Assembly (NCBI GenBank): GCA_032716605.1
Contig: CM064481.1
Coordinates: forward strand, 21,942,811 to 22,006,810
From: Paralithodes platypus
Lineage: Eukaryota; Arthropoda; Malacostraca; Decapoda; Lithodidae
Reading direction: 5' to 3'
Length of the DNA: 64,000 nt
In this document: piece by piece, positions 20,514-31,306 of the stretch
Layout: the number at the start of each line of letters is the position of its first letter
Numbering within the stretch: position 1 is the stretch's first letter
Made by a program: the position numbers and the translations under genes
The notes under the pieces: model-generated
Told to the model about the DNA's origin: nothing
The model's database searches: none
What the model saw: only the letters and a program-made list of their open reading frames with translations

Positions 20514-21872
20514 ATTTTCCGTCTATCCCTATTTCTCCTTCCTTATTTTGTGGGACAGAGCACCCAGGTAGAATGGTCTTTCAAACAAAACGTATTCAAC
20601 GACCTGGGAGCCTCCTGGGGTGTTCCACAGGTAGACTTGTTTGCCTCCCACGAGACGAACAAGTTGCCTGTGTTTCTGACCCGCTGGACTCGCACTTCAG
20701 CGGGAGGGCCGGACGCGTTCAGCGAGGACTGGAACCGGTGGCAGTCAATATACGTGTTTCCACCACCAGACGCACTTTTAATGTGCAAATTCCTCAACAG
20801 GCTGAGAGAGTACCAAGGCAGGGTTTGGTTGGTTGTGCCCCTCTGACTGGCGCAAGCCTGGTATGCTCAGCTGAAGCGATGGTGCCCGAGTCCCGTTCCC
20901 CTGTCGGTCTCAGACTTCCACTTGGGGTCGATTGGAGACCTAGGGACCTCGTTGGCATTCGCATCGTGGATGTTTGTGAGGCAAGGTGGCTCCCAGAGTT
21001 TGGAAGAATCTTGACAGACAAGTATAATCTGCATTGGACAAAGGCTACATGAAAGACTTGAGTCTCACTGGAAAAGTTTCACTACATGGATTAATGACAC
21101 TGACCAAACAGTTCCATCAGTAGCATTGGTGTTTCACTACCTTAACTTTTTATTTGAATCCCGTCACAACATGTACAACACCCTTAGGAACCACCTGTCT
21201 GCCATACGGGAGCCTTTTGAGACGTTAACGGGGTTGGCCGTACCTCAGCGAGAGCTGGATTTTTTCATGAAAGCCTGCTTTAGGCTTAGGCCACCCCCGC
21301 GCCAGATTCACCCTCAGTGGTCTCTGGCGGAAGCTCTCAAACTCCTATCTACACCCACTTACACTACCAACCCAACTCCTGAGCACTTACTTGAAAAGAC
21401 ATTGTTTCTTCTTGCGCTAGCTACGGGAGAGAGTCTCAGAGATGGCTGCCATGTCTAGGGCCCAGAATTGCTTGCGGTTTTCTCCCATCCTCGGAACGGT
21501 CACTTTGGCTCCGTCTGTTCATTTTGTGGCTAAGAATGAACGTGAGGCGCACGTCTTTAAGCCGTTTATTGTACCGGCTTTAAAACGAGGACATGTTCAT
21601 GATACGCTATGCCCGGTGAAAGCCCTGCATACATATGTGCACTCCGCTAAGCCGGTGTCGGGGGTGGCACTGCCAGCAATCCTCATCTTCCAGGGTCGGC
21701 TCACACCATACGATCGTATGCTGCTAAGATTCGTTTTATGAATAATCATTCACTATCTGACATTGCCGACACAGGGCTATGGTCTTCCCACAACACGTTT
21801 GTCTCCTATCTGTCCTTGTCCACGGACAGACCAGGTCGTCCTTGTGTTGCGTTGGGCCAAAGGGTTCACTAG
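20514..21872 (+). pseudogene. DIRS-like RNase H and tyrosine recombinase fragment (copy D)
   Basis: 20550-20846 encodes the DIRS-type RNase H end (GVPQVDLFASHETNKLPVF, DAFSEDWNRW, FPPPDALL). The tyrosine recombinase follows in broken frames: SHWKSFTTWINDT, VFHYLNFLFESRHN, ACFRLRPPPRQI, LLALATGE (first catalytic Arg region damaged: ESLRDG), FIVPALKRGH. Near 21700-21872, in another frame, lie AHTIRSYAAKIRF (the HxxR motif), NNHSLSDIADTGLWSS and FVSYLSLSTDRPG with the candidate nucleophilic Tyr. At least three frameshifts separate these. DIRS elements use this enzyme, rather than a DDE integrase, to insert a circular DNA. Upstream gag and RT are missing. Confidence 0.88.
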
Positions 21873-21913
21873 GGGTATTACCTGCACTGTTCCTTCAGTC
21901 TGTGTTCCTCATA

Positions 21914-22576
21914 CAGTCCATCCTCCTATAACGCGAGTTTAGGGGCGGCACTGCGCCTCGTGTTGTAGGTATTTCGCGTTGTAGGAATAACACTTTAAAT
22001 GGAGATAATTCTATATGGGACTGGGCCCCCCAATTTTGCCACTTTTCCGTATTTTTGTAGTTTAATAAATATATAGGCTAGGCTATACAACTTCCATTTC
22101 ATCGGAATAACATTCACCGCCAAGCATAGTCACAGCTGGGGTTTGTTGTTGTTTCGTGGACAAAATCTAACCAAACGTACTGTCCCACATTAATTTATTA
22201 TCAACAATTGGATATTCGTTACTGTGGGCTCTTATTACTCTACTTCCTAATAATAGGCAAGTAAATTATAAGATCATGTTTGGATAAACAAATATACCGA
22301 ATTAAATTAGAATGAAGAAACAGTAAGTTGAGTGAGATGTTTCAGCTTGCCGTCAACCCAGCTGGGCCAGCTCCGAAGCTCTCTTGCCGTCGCGCTGTAG
22401 GTGGGGGGGGGGGGGTCGCGCAGGAAGAGGAGGCGCCGGATTTGAAGCACTCGGCAAGGCCATTTCGCGTTATATGTTTTCGGCTCGGGTTATAAGAGGT
22501 TTAGGTAATTCGGGACCCCCCCTCGTGTTGAAGGAGGATCGCGTTGTAGGAGCTCGTGTTATAGGAGGATGGACTG
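21914..22576. mobile_element. Tigger/pogo-type MITE (663 bp)
   Basis: Inverted ends CAGTCCATCCTCCTATAAC (21914 on) and its complement ending at 22576 extend over ~24 bp. TA flanks both sides (21912-21913, 22577-22578). The subterminal CGCGTTGTAGG / CTACAACGCG blocks are also inverted. It sits just after the recombinase stop codon of DIRS copy D. There is no transposase. TA duplication and the CAGT...CCTC ends suggest the Tc1/mariner-Tigger group. Confidence 0.85.
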
Positions 22577-22669
22577 TACTATCCTTTCCTTTCCATATTG
22601 GGGGAAGGAGGGTGTATTATGAAGTACCTGCACTTATTACCTAGGATTAAGGGGTTATTCTACTCTTAA

Positions 22670-23345
22670 TTAACCCGTTGAGCCCCGGCTAGTTATAATA
22701 TTTTGTTCACCCCAGTCCCAAGCCATTTTCACTTATTTTTTTTGTTTGCTAAAATGGAAGACAAGGATGAGAAATGAAAAAAAAAAAAAAAAAAAAATCA
22801 CCTCGGACATTTTTTTTTTTGGGGGGGGGAGCCTCAAAAAAATTTGTTGAGCCAAAATGGAAGAGAATGGTGAGAAATGATGACAAAAATAAAAAAAAAA
22901 TCATTTCGGTCATTTGGGGGGCGGGGGGGGGGGGGGTTTCAATAGTTCGTCTCCCCCGCATGACCACCCGCCCGGGAGCACTAGGGTAAAAACTGAGTAT
23001 GGCATTGTACGGCATACATCCTAAGGAGTGTCTCACATAAATCTCAAGCCTCTAGCTCCCATACGACCGGAGTAATGAAGGTTCAAAGTGGCGGTGAACT
23101 AAGGGTGTAAACTATCCCCACTAAGCCCACCACCACCAGCCGCGCGGTTGTCTCGGCCCGCTCACACCTACTGGCCCGGCTCCCACACACACTACGGTAC
23201 CTCCCCCTCCTATTCTCCCGCCATTTCCTACCTTACGAGCCACGTAAGTGTTTTTTATATGTCGGACGCACGTGATGCGTCGCTGGGAGTTGGTGATCAA
23301 ACACTGCCGACGCAACACGTGCGACGCTGGGTCTCACCGGGTTAA
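22670..23345. mobile_element. Probable piggyBac-type MITE (676 bp)
   Basis: It is bounded by TTAA at 22670 and 23342. The left end is TTAACCCGTTGAGCCCCGGC and the inverted right end is TTAACCCGGTGAGACCCAGC (17 of 20 identical). The interior has long A, T and G runs and encodes nothing credible. There is no empty site in the window to confirm it. Confidence 0.55.
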
Positions 23346-23636
23346 GTCACCATTATAAATGTTTTCTTGCCTAGGTTAAGGACTTGCCTTATTCTAATAT
23401 TAAGTCTACTTTATTGTACATCGGTATGTCTATGCCTCATACCCATTTATTTCAGGAAATAATTAAGTGCTGGTCACTTATATATTGTGTATCACACACT
23501 CCGTGCTGTACTAACGTTATCGTGCATGTGTATGTCTTCACTCATTCCAAAATTGGGAATTCATACTGTCTTCCAAAGGGGGGAAGGGGGGGTCATCCTG
23601 TTGTTCATAATCATCTTTATGAATATACGGAGTAGA
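23346..23636. other. Unassigned spacer
   Basis: About 290 bp of AT-rich sequence. I see no gene, repeat unit or recognisable element in it. Confidence 0.5.
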
Positions 23637-24357
23637 TGGCAAGTTGCTGAAAGCAGTGAAGAGCATGCATGAGGGTGCAAAGGCGGTTGTACGTGTGGAG
23701 AGTGAGCAGAGCGAGTTCTTTGACCTGAATGTTGGTTTGAAACAGGGGTGTGTGATGTCCCCATGGTTGTTTACTGTATATATGGATGGAGTAATGAAAG
23801 AAATACTATCAATATAGCAGTGGATGTTTGTGTATCGCTGAAAAGGGAGGGAATTGAGTGGAAGCTACCTATACTGCTGTTTGCGGATGATACAGTTCTG
23901 ATGAGTGATAATGAATGGGAGTTGCAGGGTCTGGTAAATGAATTGGGAACAGTGTGCGAAAAACGGAATTTGAAGGTAAATGCGGGGAAGAGCAAGGTTA
24001 TGGTCTTCGAAAGGGGTGAAGTCACAGAGTGTGAGGTGAAGTTGAACGGTCAGGCTATGGAGATAGTCAACTCTTTTAAGTATCTGGGCAGTGTGTTGAG
24101 TAAAGATGGGACTATGGATGAAGAAGTGCGGGAGAGGGTACAACAGGGGAAGAGGGTTGTAGGAACGCTGAAAGCAGTGACAAGAAATAGGGTGGTCAGT
24201 ATGGAAGTGAAGAAGTCCTTGCATGACAGCGTGGTAATCCCGACACTGACTTACGGAAGCGAAGCATGGACGTTGGTTGAGAGACTCAGACCAAAAGTGA
24301 GAGCAGAGGAAATGAATTACTTAAGAAGTGCGTGCGGAGTTACATGGAGGGATAGAC
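23637..24357 (+). pseudogene. RTE-like LINE RT fragment, truncated at both ends
   Basis: It starts within the RT at the equivalent of NIRSRW/KLLKAVKSM and runs through FDLNVGLKQGCVMSPWLF, the FADDTVLM box and SVVIPTLTYGSEAW to SACGVTWRDR. It then stops at 24357, where a DIRS family 3 terminus begins. A small rearrangement at ~23810 (CAATATAGCAG for CAAGAGCAG) introduces a stop. Identity to the copies at 11.2-13.5 kb is very high, so it is recent. Confidence 0.9.
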
Positions 24358-24866
24358 TGGGATGTTTGACACTCTCCCAATACCAGAGAAGGAAAACCTT
24401 CTATTTGGTAGGTAGCCTCGGAGTATCCAACGTACAGCTATATACCTATCGTATAATTCCGTTCCGCTCTGGAGCGGACAATTATCGTAATCACTAGCGC
24501 GATTAAATCGATAACATCTAGAGTAGCACCTTACTCTCTCTACTAGGTACGTTGTACACACTCTTGAGGCTACTATTTTAAAGGAAATGAAAATATTAAT
24601 GAGAAAGAAAAGAGAAAATTGCAGAACATTGTCCATCCTATCTGGCTCCTTAAACCGTTGTCACGGGTCCACCGCACAAGGGTTCATTAGATCATCCAGG
24701 TATCAAGTTAAATAGACAAGATTGGATGGGCAGGGGTACGGCGTGAGGGCGGGATACTATGACGTTGGATACTCCGAGGCTACCTACCAAATAGAAGGTT
24801 TTCCTTCTTTGGTATTGGGAGAGTGTCAAACCTCCCAATTTAGTAGTAGCCTCTACGTCTCCAACG
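24358..24866 (-). mobile_element. 3' end of a DIRS-like element, family 3 (ITR and ICR), minus orientation
   Basis: The terminus at ~24358 (GATGTTTGACACTCTCCCAA through TCGGAGTATCCAACG) is repeated in inverted form at 24763-24830. Fused to that is a second segment (CCTCCCAATTTAGTAGTAGC to ACGTCTCCAACGTAG) that should be complementary to the missing 5' end. This is the internal complementary region of DIRS elements. The same layout, plus strand, occurs at 43107-43606. Between them lies a shared region including TACGTTGTACACACTC and GATTGGATGGGCAGGGG. Confidence 0.75.
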
Positions 24867-25211
24867 TAGAGCTAGAGTAACAAATTGGAGGCAGACATCC
24901 AAGCGAAAAAACACAAACTTAGCCCTTAGGAAATATCAGGACCATGGAAAGACCGACGTAAACAAGAGAGTTTATATAAAGAGTGTACAGACAGGTGCAT
25001 ATCAAGAGAGGTCAAGTACAGTCAAGTCTTATTCCATGAGATAACTTAGCCTAAGACAAAGAATGATGCATTTCATAATGATGAATATAAATTCCAGGAT
25101 TCCCCCCCCCCCCCTTCTTCCGGAAGAAAGCAGGACGACCCCTACTGTAATGAGGAAATACCGGCATACGCCGAATAGGAGTACCGTACAGCATGTGACG
25201 AGAAACTACAT
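24867..25211 (-). other. Probable remainder of the family 3 DIRS 3' region
   Basis: There is no ORF. It contains a C13 run followed by CTTCTTCCGG near 25103, comparable to the G-rich stretch after the recombinase gene in DIRS copies B and C (minus orientation). It ends at the CR1-like LINE tail. Assignment is tentative. Confidence 0.35.
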
Positions 25212-27043
25212 TTCTTACACTTTCTTACAGTAGATCCTCTGGAAAAAGGCAAACTATGCCTGTGTATCCAGCTCAGTACCAGTACTTGCACTGCTGCGGT
25301 CGTTCACGGTGTTGGCGGCGGCGGTAGCAGACGCAAAATTTTTACTATTCTGTATTTTTGTTTTATAATCAAACTTCAAATCTTGTCTTCCCCATGCTTT
25401 ATCAAGATTACTTTCAAACTCCCTTATTGATTCGGAATCGACTACATACTGGGGCAGTGCGTTCCACTCATTTACCACTCTATCACAAAATGAGTTCTTC
25501 GCCTTCTCAAGCCTATTTCTTTCTTTGTAAATTTTCTTAGAGTGTCCTCTCGTTCTTGTTCCCTCCCGCATCAAGAAGATACCTTCACACACATCCTCAT
25601 CGTACTTTCCTGACACTATCTTAAAAGTCTCTATCATATCCCCTCTCTTTCTCCTATATGCCAGTGTCGGAAGCCCCAGTGTCCTCAACCTCTGCTCATA
25701 GCCCGCGTTCTTCAACGTTGGTACCAGCTTGCTAGCTCTTCTCTGCACTTTCTCCACTGCTTCTATATCCTTTACCATATATGGAGCCCACACCTGGTTC
25801 GCATATTCCAGGTGCGGCCTAACCAGCGCTGTATAGAGATTCCTGAAGATTTCTTCGTCAAGTGACACAAATGTCCTCCTTATCAGCCCTACAATTCTAT
25901 TGGCTTTGTTTATCTTTTCCGCTAAATGTTCTGAGAAATTTAACTTATTATCTATCACTACTCCTATATCCTTTTCTGCACTCACTTCCTCCATCGCTTC
26001 ATACATACTGTATCCTACCTTGTCTATCTTGCTGGTCCCAATCTGCATGTACTTGCATTTTTTTGGATGAAAAGGCATTAACCAATGCTCAGACCATCCC
26101 TTCATGCCCTCCACATCTCCTTGAAGCAAACCCATATCTTCCTTACTCCTCACTCTTCTATACAGTTTAGTGTCATTCGCATACAGGTATACCTCACCTC
26201 CATTAGTTATAACTTCAGGCAAGTCGTTGATAAATATAACGAACAGCAGTGGTCCCAACACAGATCCCTGAGGTACCCCACTTGTAATTTCCCTCCACCC
26301 CGAGCCTATTCCATTCACCAGTACCCTCTGTCTCCGATCTTTCAGGAAGGCTTCTATCCATTTCACACATTTCTCCCCTATATTATAGCTTCTAACTTTC
26401 TCTATTAACCTTTTATGTGGGACCTTATCGAAGGCCTTCATAAAATCGCAATATACCACGTCTATTACATCACCATCTTCTAGAATTTGCATCCAATCAT
26501 CTACCACCTTAATTAGCTGTAGTACCGTCGACCTCCCCGGCAAGAATCCGAACTGTCTCCCACTGAAAAGTTGGTTTGACTTCATATGATCCATTATTCC
26601 TTCTCTAATTACCGTTTCCATTAGTTTACACACAACACTTGTCAAACTGACTGGTCTATAATTCCCTGAGTCATTTCTGTTTCCCTTCTTAAATATAGCT
26701 GTTATGTTCGCCTCTCTCCAGTCCATCGGGATTTGTCCTGTATTAAACGATACCTCAAATAACATTTTCAATGGCTCTACTAACATCTCCCCTCCTTCCT
26801 TTATGATTCTTGGGTGTATCCCATCCGGTCCCGGTGACTTACTTCTGTTCATTTTTTCTATAGCCCTTCTTATTCTAGCATGGGAAAACTCTATTAGTTC
26901 TAGTGCCGGTACCTGTTTGACGGGCGTGCTTCCGTACTGGGCGGTGTTCTTGCCTACGTAACCTGCTCTACCTGTGGTTGCTGCTCCGGTTGTCCATCCT
27001 CCCACTCGCTCCCAGGCGGCATTGACTTCTTTAGTCATGATCC
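25212..27043 (-). CDS. CR1-like LINE, ORF2 C-terminal two thirds with 3' end; catalytic box mutated to YAND
   Basis: A 594-codon ORF (25254-27038) carries the RT: SKSPGPDGIHPRI, NYRPVSLTSVVCKLME, FGFLPGRSTVLQ, CDFMKAFDKVPHK, TSGVPQGSVLGPLLF, then YANDTKLY at residue ~285. The C-terminal RPHLEYANQVWAPY, NRLEKAKNSFCDRVVNEWN and the end GTELDTQA follow. The truncated copy at 4.2-5.5 kb has YADD, so this copy carries a G-to-A change (26177, C-to-T on the plus strand) in an essential metal-binding Asp. It should be catalytically dead although the frame is fully open. The endonuclease domain is missing (5' truncation at ~27043). The tail is CTACTGTAAGAAAGTGTAAG on the minus strand. Confidence 0.92.
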
Positions 27044-28366
27044 CTGCGTGTAGCCTGGGGCTGGTTGGTCGGCCTGTCCACGTTCCGTCCCTCGGGACGT
27101 TTCCGGTCCCTATCGGACGTCGCTTCCCTTCCCTTTACGGGAAGCCGTCATCGTGGGGGCACGTGGCGGCATCCATCCCGGTACGAGCTCTTACACATGC
27201 ACAAGGAGTGCGCCCGGTGCCTGCGAGTTGGCAGGTACGGCTCGAGGCCTTTGCTCAACGCGACGTACATGTCGACGCGCCCACTCTGTCGGCGCCGTAT
27301 GAGTTTCAGTTGTGTCTTTCCATAGTTTCTCTTTTACTGTTCCTTGTGGCTGACGGAGGGCGTCGACTTCGGGGTTCGGTCGGAGATGGGTTCTTCCCCC
27401 CTTCCTCCTGTCGGCTGCTCCTCCGCGTCGAGCCTCGTCATGCCTTCATCCGGGGTTTCACCTCCATTTTGGGCCTGGTTCTTTGCCCCTATGTTATCTT
27501 TCTGAACGTATGCCACGTTCCTTCACGCCACCTGAGAAGGGTGCCCTGGAACGTGTTCACAAGCCCTGGCGGCGCACTGCTCGCATGCTCTCCACCCTCT
27601 TCGAGCGTCTGCACCTAGCTCGGCTTCCCCTCAGGCTTATTGTAGCTCCACCGACTAGGGTGCTCGGGAAGGGTGGGGCCCAATTCGGGCGTCTGCAACT
27701 GCGGCTCGCCTCCGTCGGCTTCCTGCAGTGTTCCTTCCATGAGGCTGCGCGTTGTCGCCAGTCTCTGTGGTTTTCCTTCTGTACACTGGCGCCGGCTGCG
27801 GTCAGCACGTCGCTGTTGCTTTCTGTGCTCCCTCCGGAGGGGCTCTTCTCTGCTCCTACATGGCAGGGGTCTTCCCTCTTTGCTACTGCGGGGTTCTTCG
27901 CTCCCCGTCCGCCTGGGATGTCCCGACCCTCCTCAACCGCTTCCTCTTCGTTGGGGTCGGCAGGCCGGCTCGTAACGAGGCCGCCAGACTCGGGGCACCT
28001 ACCGGCTCTTGCGTCCCCACTCTCGGTTTCGCTTCGCCGTTCGTGGGCACGCCGGGTAATACGGCGGGGTCTGTCCTCGGGGTGCCGGTCCACGTTTCCG
28101 CTCCGGCGGCCTGCGTGACCTCGGCCTGTCTCCCCAGACGTCGCCTCTGTTATTCTGTCCATGGGCTTATTTGGGTAGTCTCGCCTCGCCAGCGGGACTT
28201 CCTGTCGCATGTCTTTCTGGTCTCCGTGACAGACAGCGAGGTGTTGTGACCGGTGGGCGACCTGTCGTGCCTCGTCTTGATGACTCTCATTATGTCACGT
28301 TCGGCGGTTTACCCTTCGGTCTCCATGTCGCCCCTCGTGTCTTTACGACCCTCGTCGTAACACTGT
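27044..28366 (+). pseudogene. GC-rich DIRS-like fragment ending in RT motif
   Basis: This stretch is much richer in GC than its surroundings. The only solid homology is at 28265-28350: HYVTFGGLPFGLHVAPRVFT, the DIRS RT motif of the form F..LPFGL..AP..FT, on the plus strand. Nothing upstream in any one frame reads as a clean gag or RT, so several indels are likely. Long ORFs here on both strands (for example 27483-28118 plus, 27557-28210 minus) are GC-driven and I do not trust them. It ends where the minus-strand RT of DIRS copy A begins. Confidence 0.5.
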
Positions 28367-28640
28367 CCCTTTTGGGAACCAAAAATAGTTTGGACGTGAA
28401 TACAGGGTAATTTGGGGGGACCGGGATGATGACATTCTTGGCAATCATTTCCTGGGCTAGTGACTCCACCTCTAAAGAAACAAAATTCGCCGTTGTCGGC
28501 TGACGTAAACGAGGTCGCCGGAGCCACTGCCAAGTGATGCCTTTGCGTGCCACCATCCGTGCCCAAGTGTTTAACGGCCATGCTTGGTGACACGTTCGGA
28601 ACGACCCAGTTAGCAGACAAGGGTTCGCCGGCTGTACTAC
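28367..28640 (-). pseudogene. N-terminal part of DIRS RT (copy A)
   Basis: In the minus frames, LSANWVVPNVSPSMAVKHLG (28561-28620) and SLEVESLAQEMIAKNVIIPV followed by YPVFTSKLFLVPKRDS (28378-28475) are the region just before the RT palm in DIRS elements. They are in different frames. Translation beyond VPKRDS is the reverse complement of the neighbouring plus-strand RT fragment, so the true gene stops here. Confidence 0.7.
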
Positions 28641-28687
28641 ACTCGGTTCCTCCGGCCTTAAGGTAGGCGCCGGGAGTGAGAGAGACT

Positions 28688-31306
28688 TTAGTTTTTTGAT
28701 GGTGGGGTAGGTGCTGGACGCTTCGCCGGCTGGCTGGTGTTGGCCGAAGACTGGCCCTGACCTGGTTTATGTTGGCCGCGTCCTCTCTGACCTGAAAACC
28801 TACTCTGTCTATGCCTGAACTGACCCTGGGGGGAGTGGGAGGACTTAGGCGGAAGAAAAGGTTTAGATCCCCCTGGCTGAGCTTTAGTAGTAGGCCTGGG
28901 TTTGGGGAAGTTAAATGCAGGTTTCTTAGAAGGGGTGGGACTGTGCTTAATGGCCTGTGCCATATTGAACACTGTTCGCCACACTTCAGGGGTCATTAAA
29001 GAGGGAGTAAGCACTGGTGACATAACCACCTGATTAGCAATGCGATCAGGTAGCTTGCGAACTAACGACATCCTAAGATCTTGTCGTGCTCGTACCGCCT
29101 CAAGCAAGGCGGTACGTATGTCACCCAAGGATTGGATTGACAACTGAAGAATCAGTCGCCGGGATAACTCAACCGATCTTCGAGCATCCGCATCTGCGAT
29201 TGCCTGAGTGGATCGTAGTAAAGACTTAGCCACCTGCTGAGATACTATGTACTGTGAGAACAGGCGAAAAGCTTTTCCCCGTAGCCTAAATTCTCTGTCT
29301 AGGTGAGTAGGGGTAGGGGTAGTGAACGGGTCCTTCAGCTCACAAAGATTAATCTTAGGGGCAGCTAGAAATGAAAACAAAGCTGACGGGACTCCGCCGG
29401 CAGAACCCACCGGCATGGAGAACCAAGAATGAGTGTCCTGAGGTATCTGGTGGGAAGATTTAGAAGTGAAAGTGGTTGCAAAGTTTTGAGCCTCTACCTC
29501 CCAATCTACCCAAGGTCCTGGTCCCAACTGTCCCACCTTCAAAACTGGATTAGCTGCCTCGTCTGTGACGGTCTGTAAATCTAGTTCAGGAGTGAGAGCT
29601 GACAGACTCTTAATATCATTAAACCCGTCCAGCTTAGACCAGTCTGAAAATAGTTTTGAAGCTGAGGCAGGGGGCAAAGCAGGCTTAGAAGCATACACAA
29701 AATAATCTTGATGATAATAACTAGGTATAGCCTTGATGTTTACGTCCAGAACATTACCTAAAGTATCCATGGCCCTTAGTTTCTTTGACTTATTGCCCTG
29801 GATGACCCACTCACGCGGTACCGGGAGTTCCCCTGACAAAGTAGGTTGGGCAAGCTCTGGTTTAGAGGAGTTCAAAAGAACCCATGACTCGTCTGGCCCA
29901 TAAAGTAAGGGCATAGCTACCTTTCTAAGAGGCGCTTTGTCTAGAGGGGGTGGATTGACATCCGTTATGACCCTGACATTTGAAGTTGTCAAAGCCGCCG
30001 TAGCAGGCTTATTGATCCCTGAGGTTAACAAAGTGGGAGGGTTAGGGATCTTAGATAAATCAATCGAAGTCATCAGAGGCCGTACCGTAGAACTTGTCTT
30101 GGGAACCCCCAAGTCCATTGTGGGGTTTTCCTGTTGTTGACCAAAAAATTTAGATAAAGCATGAGTAAGCAGCCCATTAATTTCTTGTGCCGTAACAAAC
30201 TGGTTTGATGAAGAACTTACAGGTGAATCATTAGTATCCTGTGCGGCGTCCAAGCCTGAGCCTGACCTTTGTCCTTCCATCTCCGAAATTATAGAAACTT
30301 CATCTTTCTCATCCTGATCCTCCTGAGAAGACCCCACCGAGGCAGGGGTACCTTGTTGCCAAGATAAGTCTGGGATAGAGGCTGGGATCGCTGCGTCCCT
30401 GTGGACATCGGCTACTGTGTGACTCGTTTGAGTCGGACGTGGGTGATCAGACCCTGGTTGCGCAAACCGCCAAACACCTAGGCCCTGGCCTACGCTCTCT
30501 TGAGAGTCTGAAACATTCTCACTTACTGAACCCCCTGAACTTTCCAATTCCAGGGTTAAAATATTAAGTGGCAAATCCTCTTTTGGGACAGGCACTGCAC
30601 TGGACTCTTGGGCCTTAACACAAACTCTGTCTGGGGTAGAGGTACGATGAGATGCACTAGAAGTTGGTGAATGTCGAGAGGACTTCCGTTTATGAGAATC
30701 CTTTTTAGAGGATTTATGGCTACGGTGTGACCGCGAACTATTCTTGGATCTAGAGGAATCGTCGCCGTGACCACTGGTGGAACCTTCCGTCCTGCTCTTC
30801 TTACTCGCCGGTGAAGAGGCCCGACTAGATGACTGGTGTCTAAGAAGAGACCTAGACCGGGATCACGCCCGAGACGAAGAGGCGGATACCGGGGGTGTAG
30901 GCTCTCTTGGGCGTTTAGGTGTAGCCGCAGAGGATACAGAACCCTGACCAGTCTCCGCCGGCTTAATACTCGTGACTCTAGAGGAACGTTTAGGGGGAGG
31001 GTGTTCGGAGAGCAATCTATCCCAGAGTGGGACGTTGTCACATTGAAGTGATTTATGTGCAACAATGGTAGTGTAGGCTGACATCTGTTGCCTAACCTCT
31101 CTTAAGGCTACCGCCGCGGTCTTATCATTATCACAAAGGACCTTTAAAGCTAATTGGGAGCAAAAAGAACAATTACGCATAACCCAGAGACCCCTTGAAC
31201 GGTCTAGACATTTAACACACCTTATGCAACGGGTATGCGCAAAAATAGGGATACCAGCACAAGCAGTGGTAGTGCACAAAGCAAAAACTGGGGCCACGGT
31301 AGCCAT
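28688..31306 (-). pseudogene. gag: DIRS gag, full length with a single internal stop (copy A)
   Basis: One frame runs 872 codons from ATG at 31306 to the stop at 28688, broken only by TGA at 30863-30865, which could be a CGA codon hit by CpG decay. The N-terminus is cysteine-rich (CIRCVKCLDRSRGLW, CSFC), like the zinc-binding start of DIRS Gags. Residues ~148-235 are rich in Ser-Arg, Ser and Lys (RSRSLLRHQSSSRAS, SRSHRSHKSSKK), resembling an SR domain. A central conserved block holds GELPVPREWVIQ and LGNVLDVNIKAIPSYYHQDY. A helical block holds LLEAVRARQDLRMSLVRK. The C-terminus is basic and Gln/Gly-rich (GQFRHRQSRFSGQRGRGQ), probably for RNA binding. It is the structural protein expected to package the RNA. 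Function is inferred from position and composition. Confidence 0.85.

Noticed and set aside
22774..23036. Short ORFs with poly-Lys, poly-Phe or poly-Gly
   Set aside because: They translate homopolymer runs inside a probable MITE.
27483..28249. Long overlapping ORFs on both strands in a GC-rich stretch
   Set aside because: High GC removes stop codons by chance; only the short RT motif at 28265-28350 has a recognisable match.
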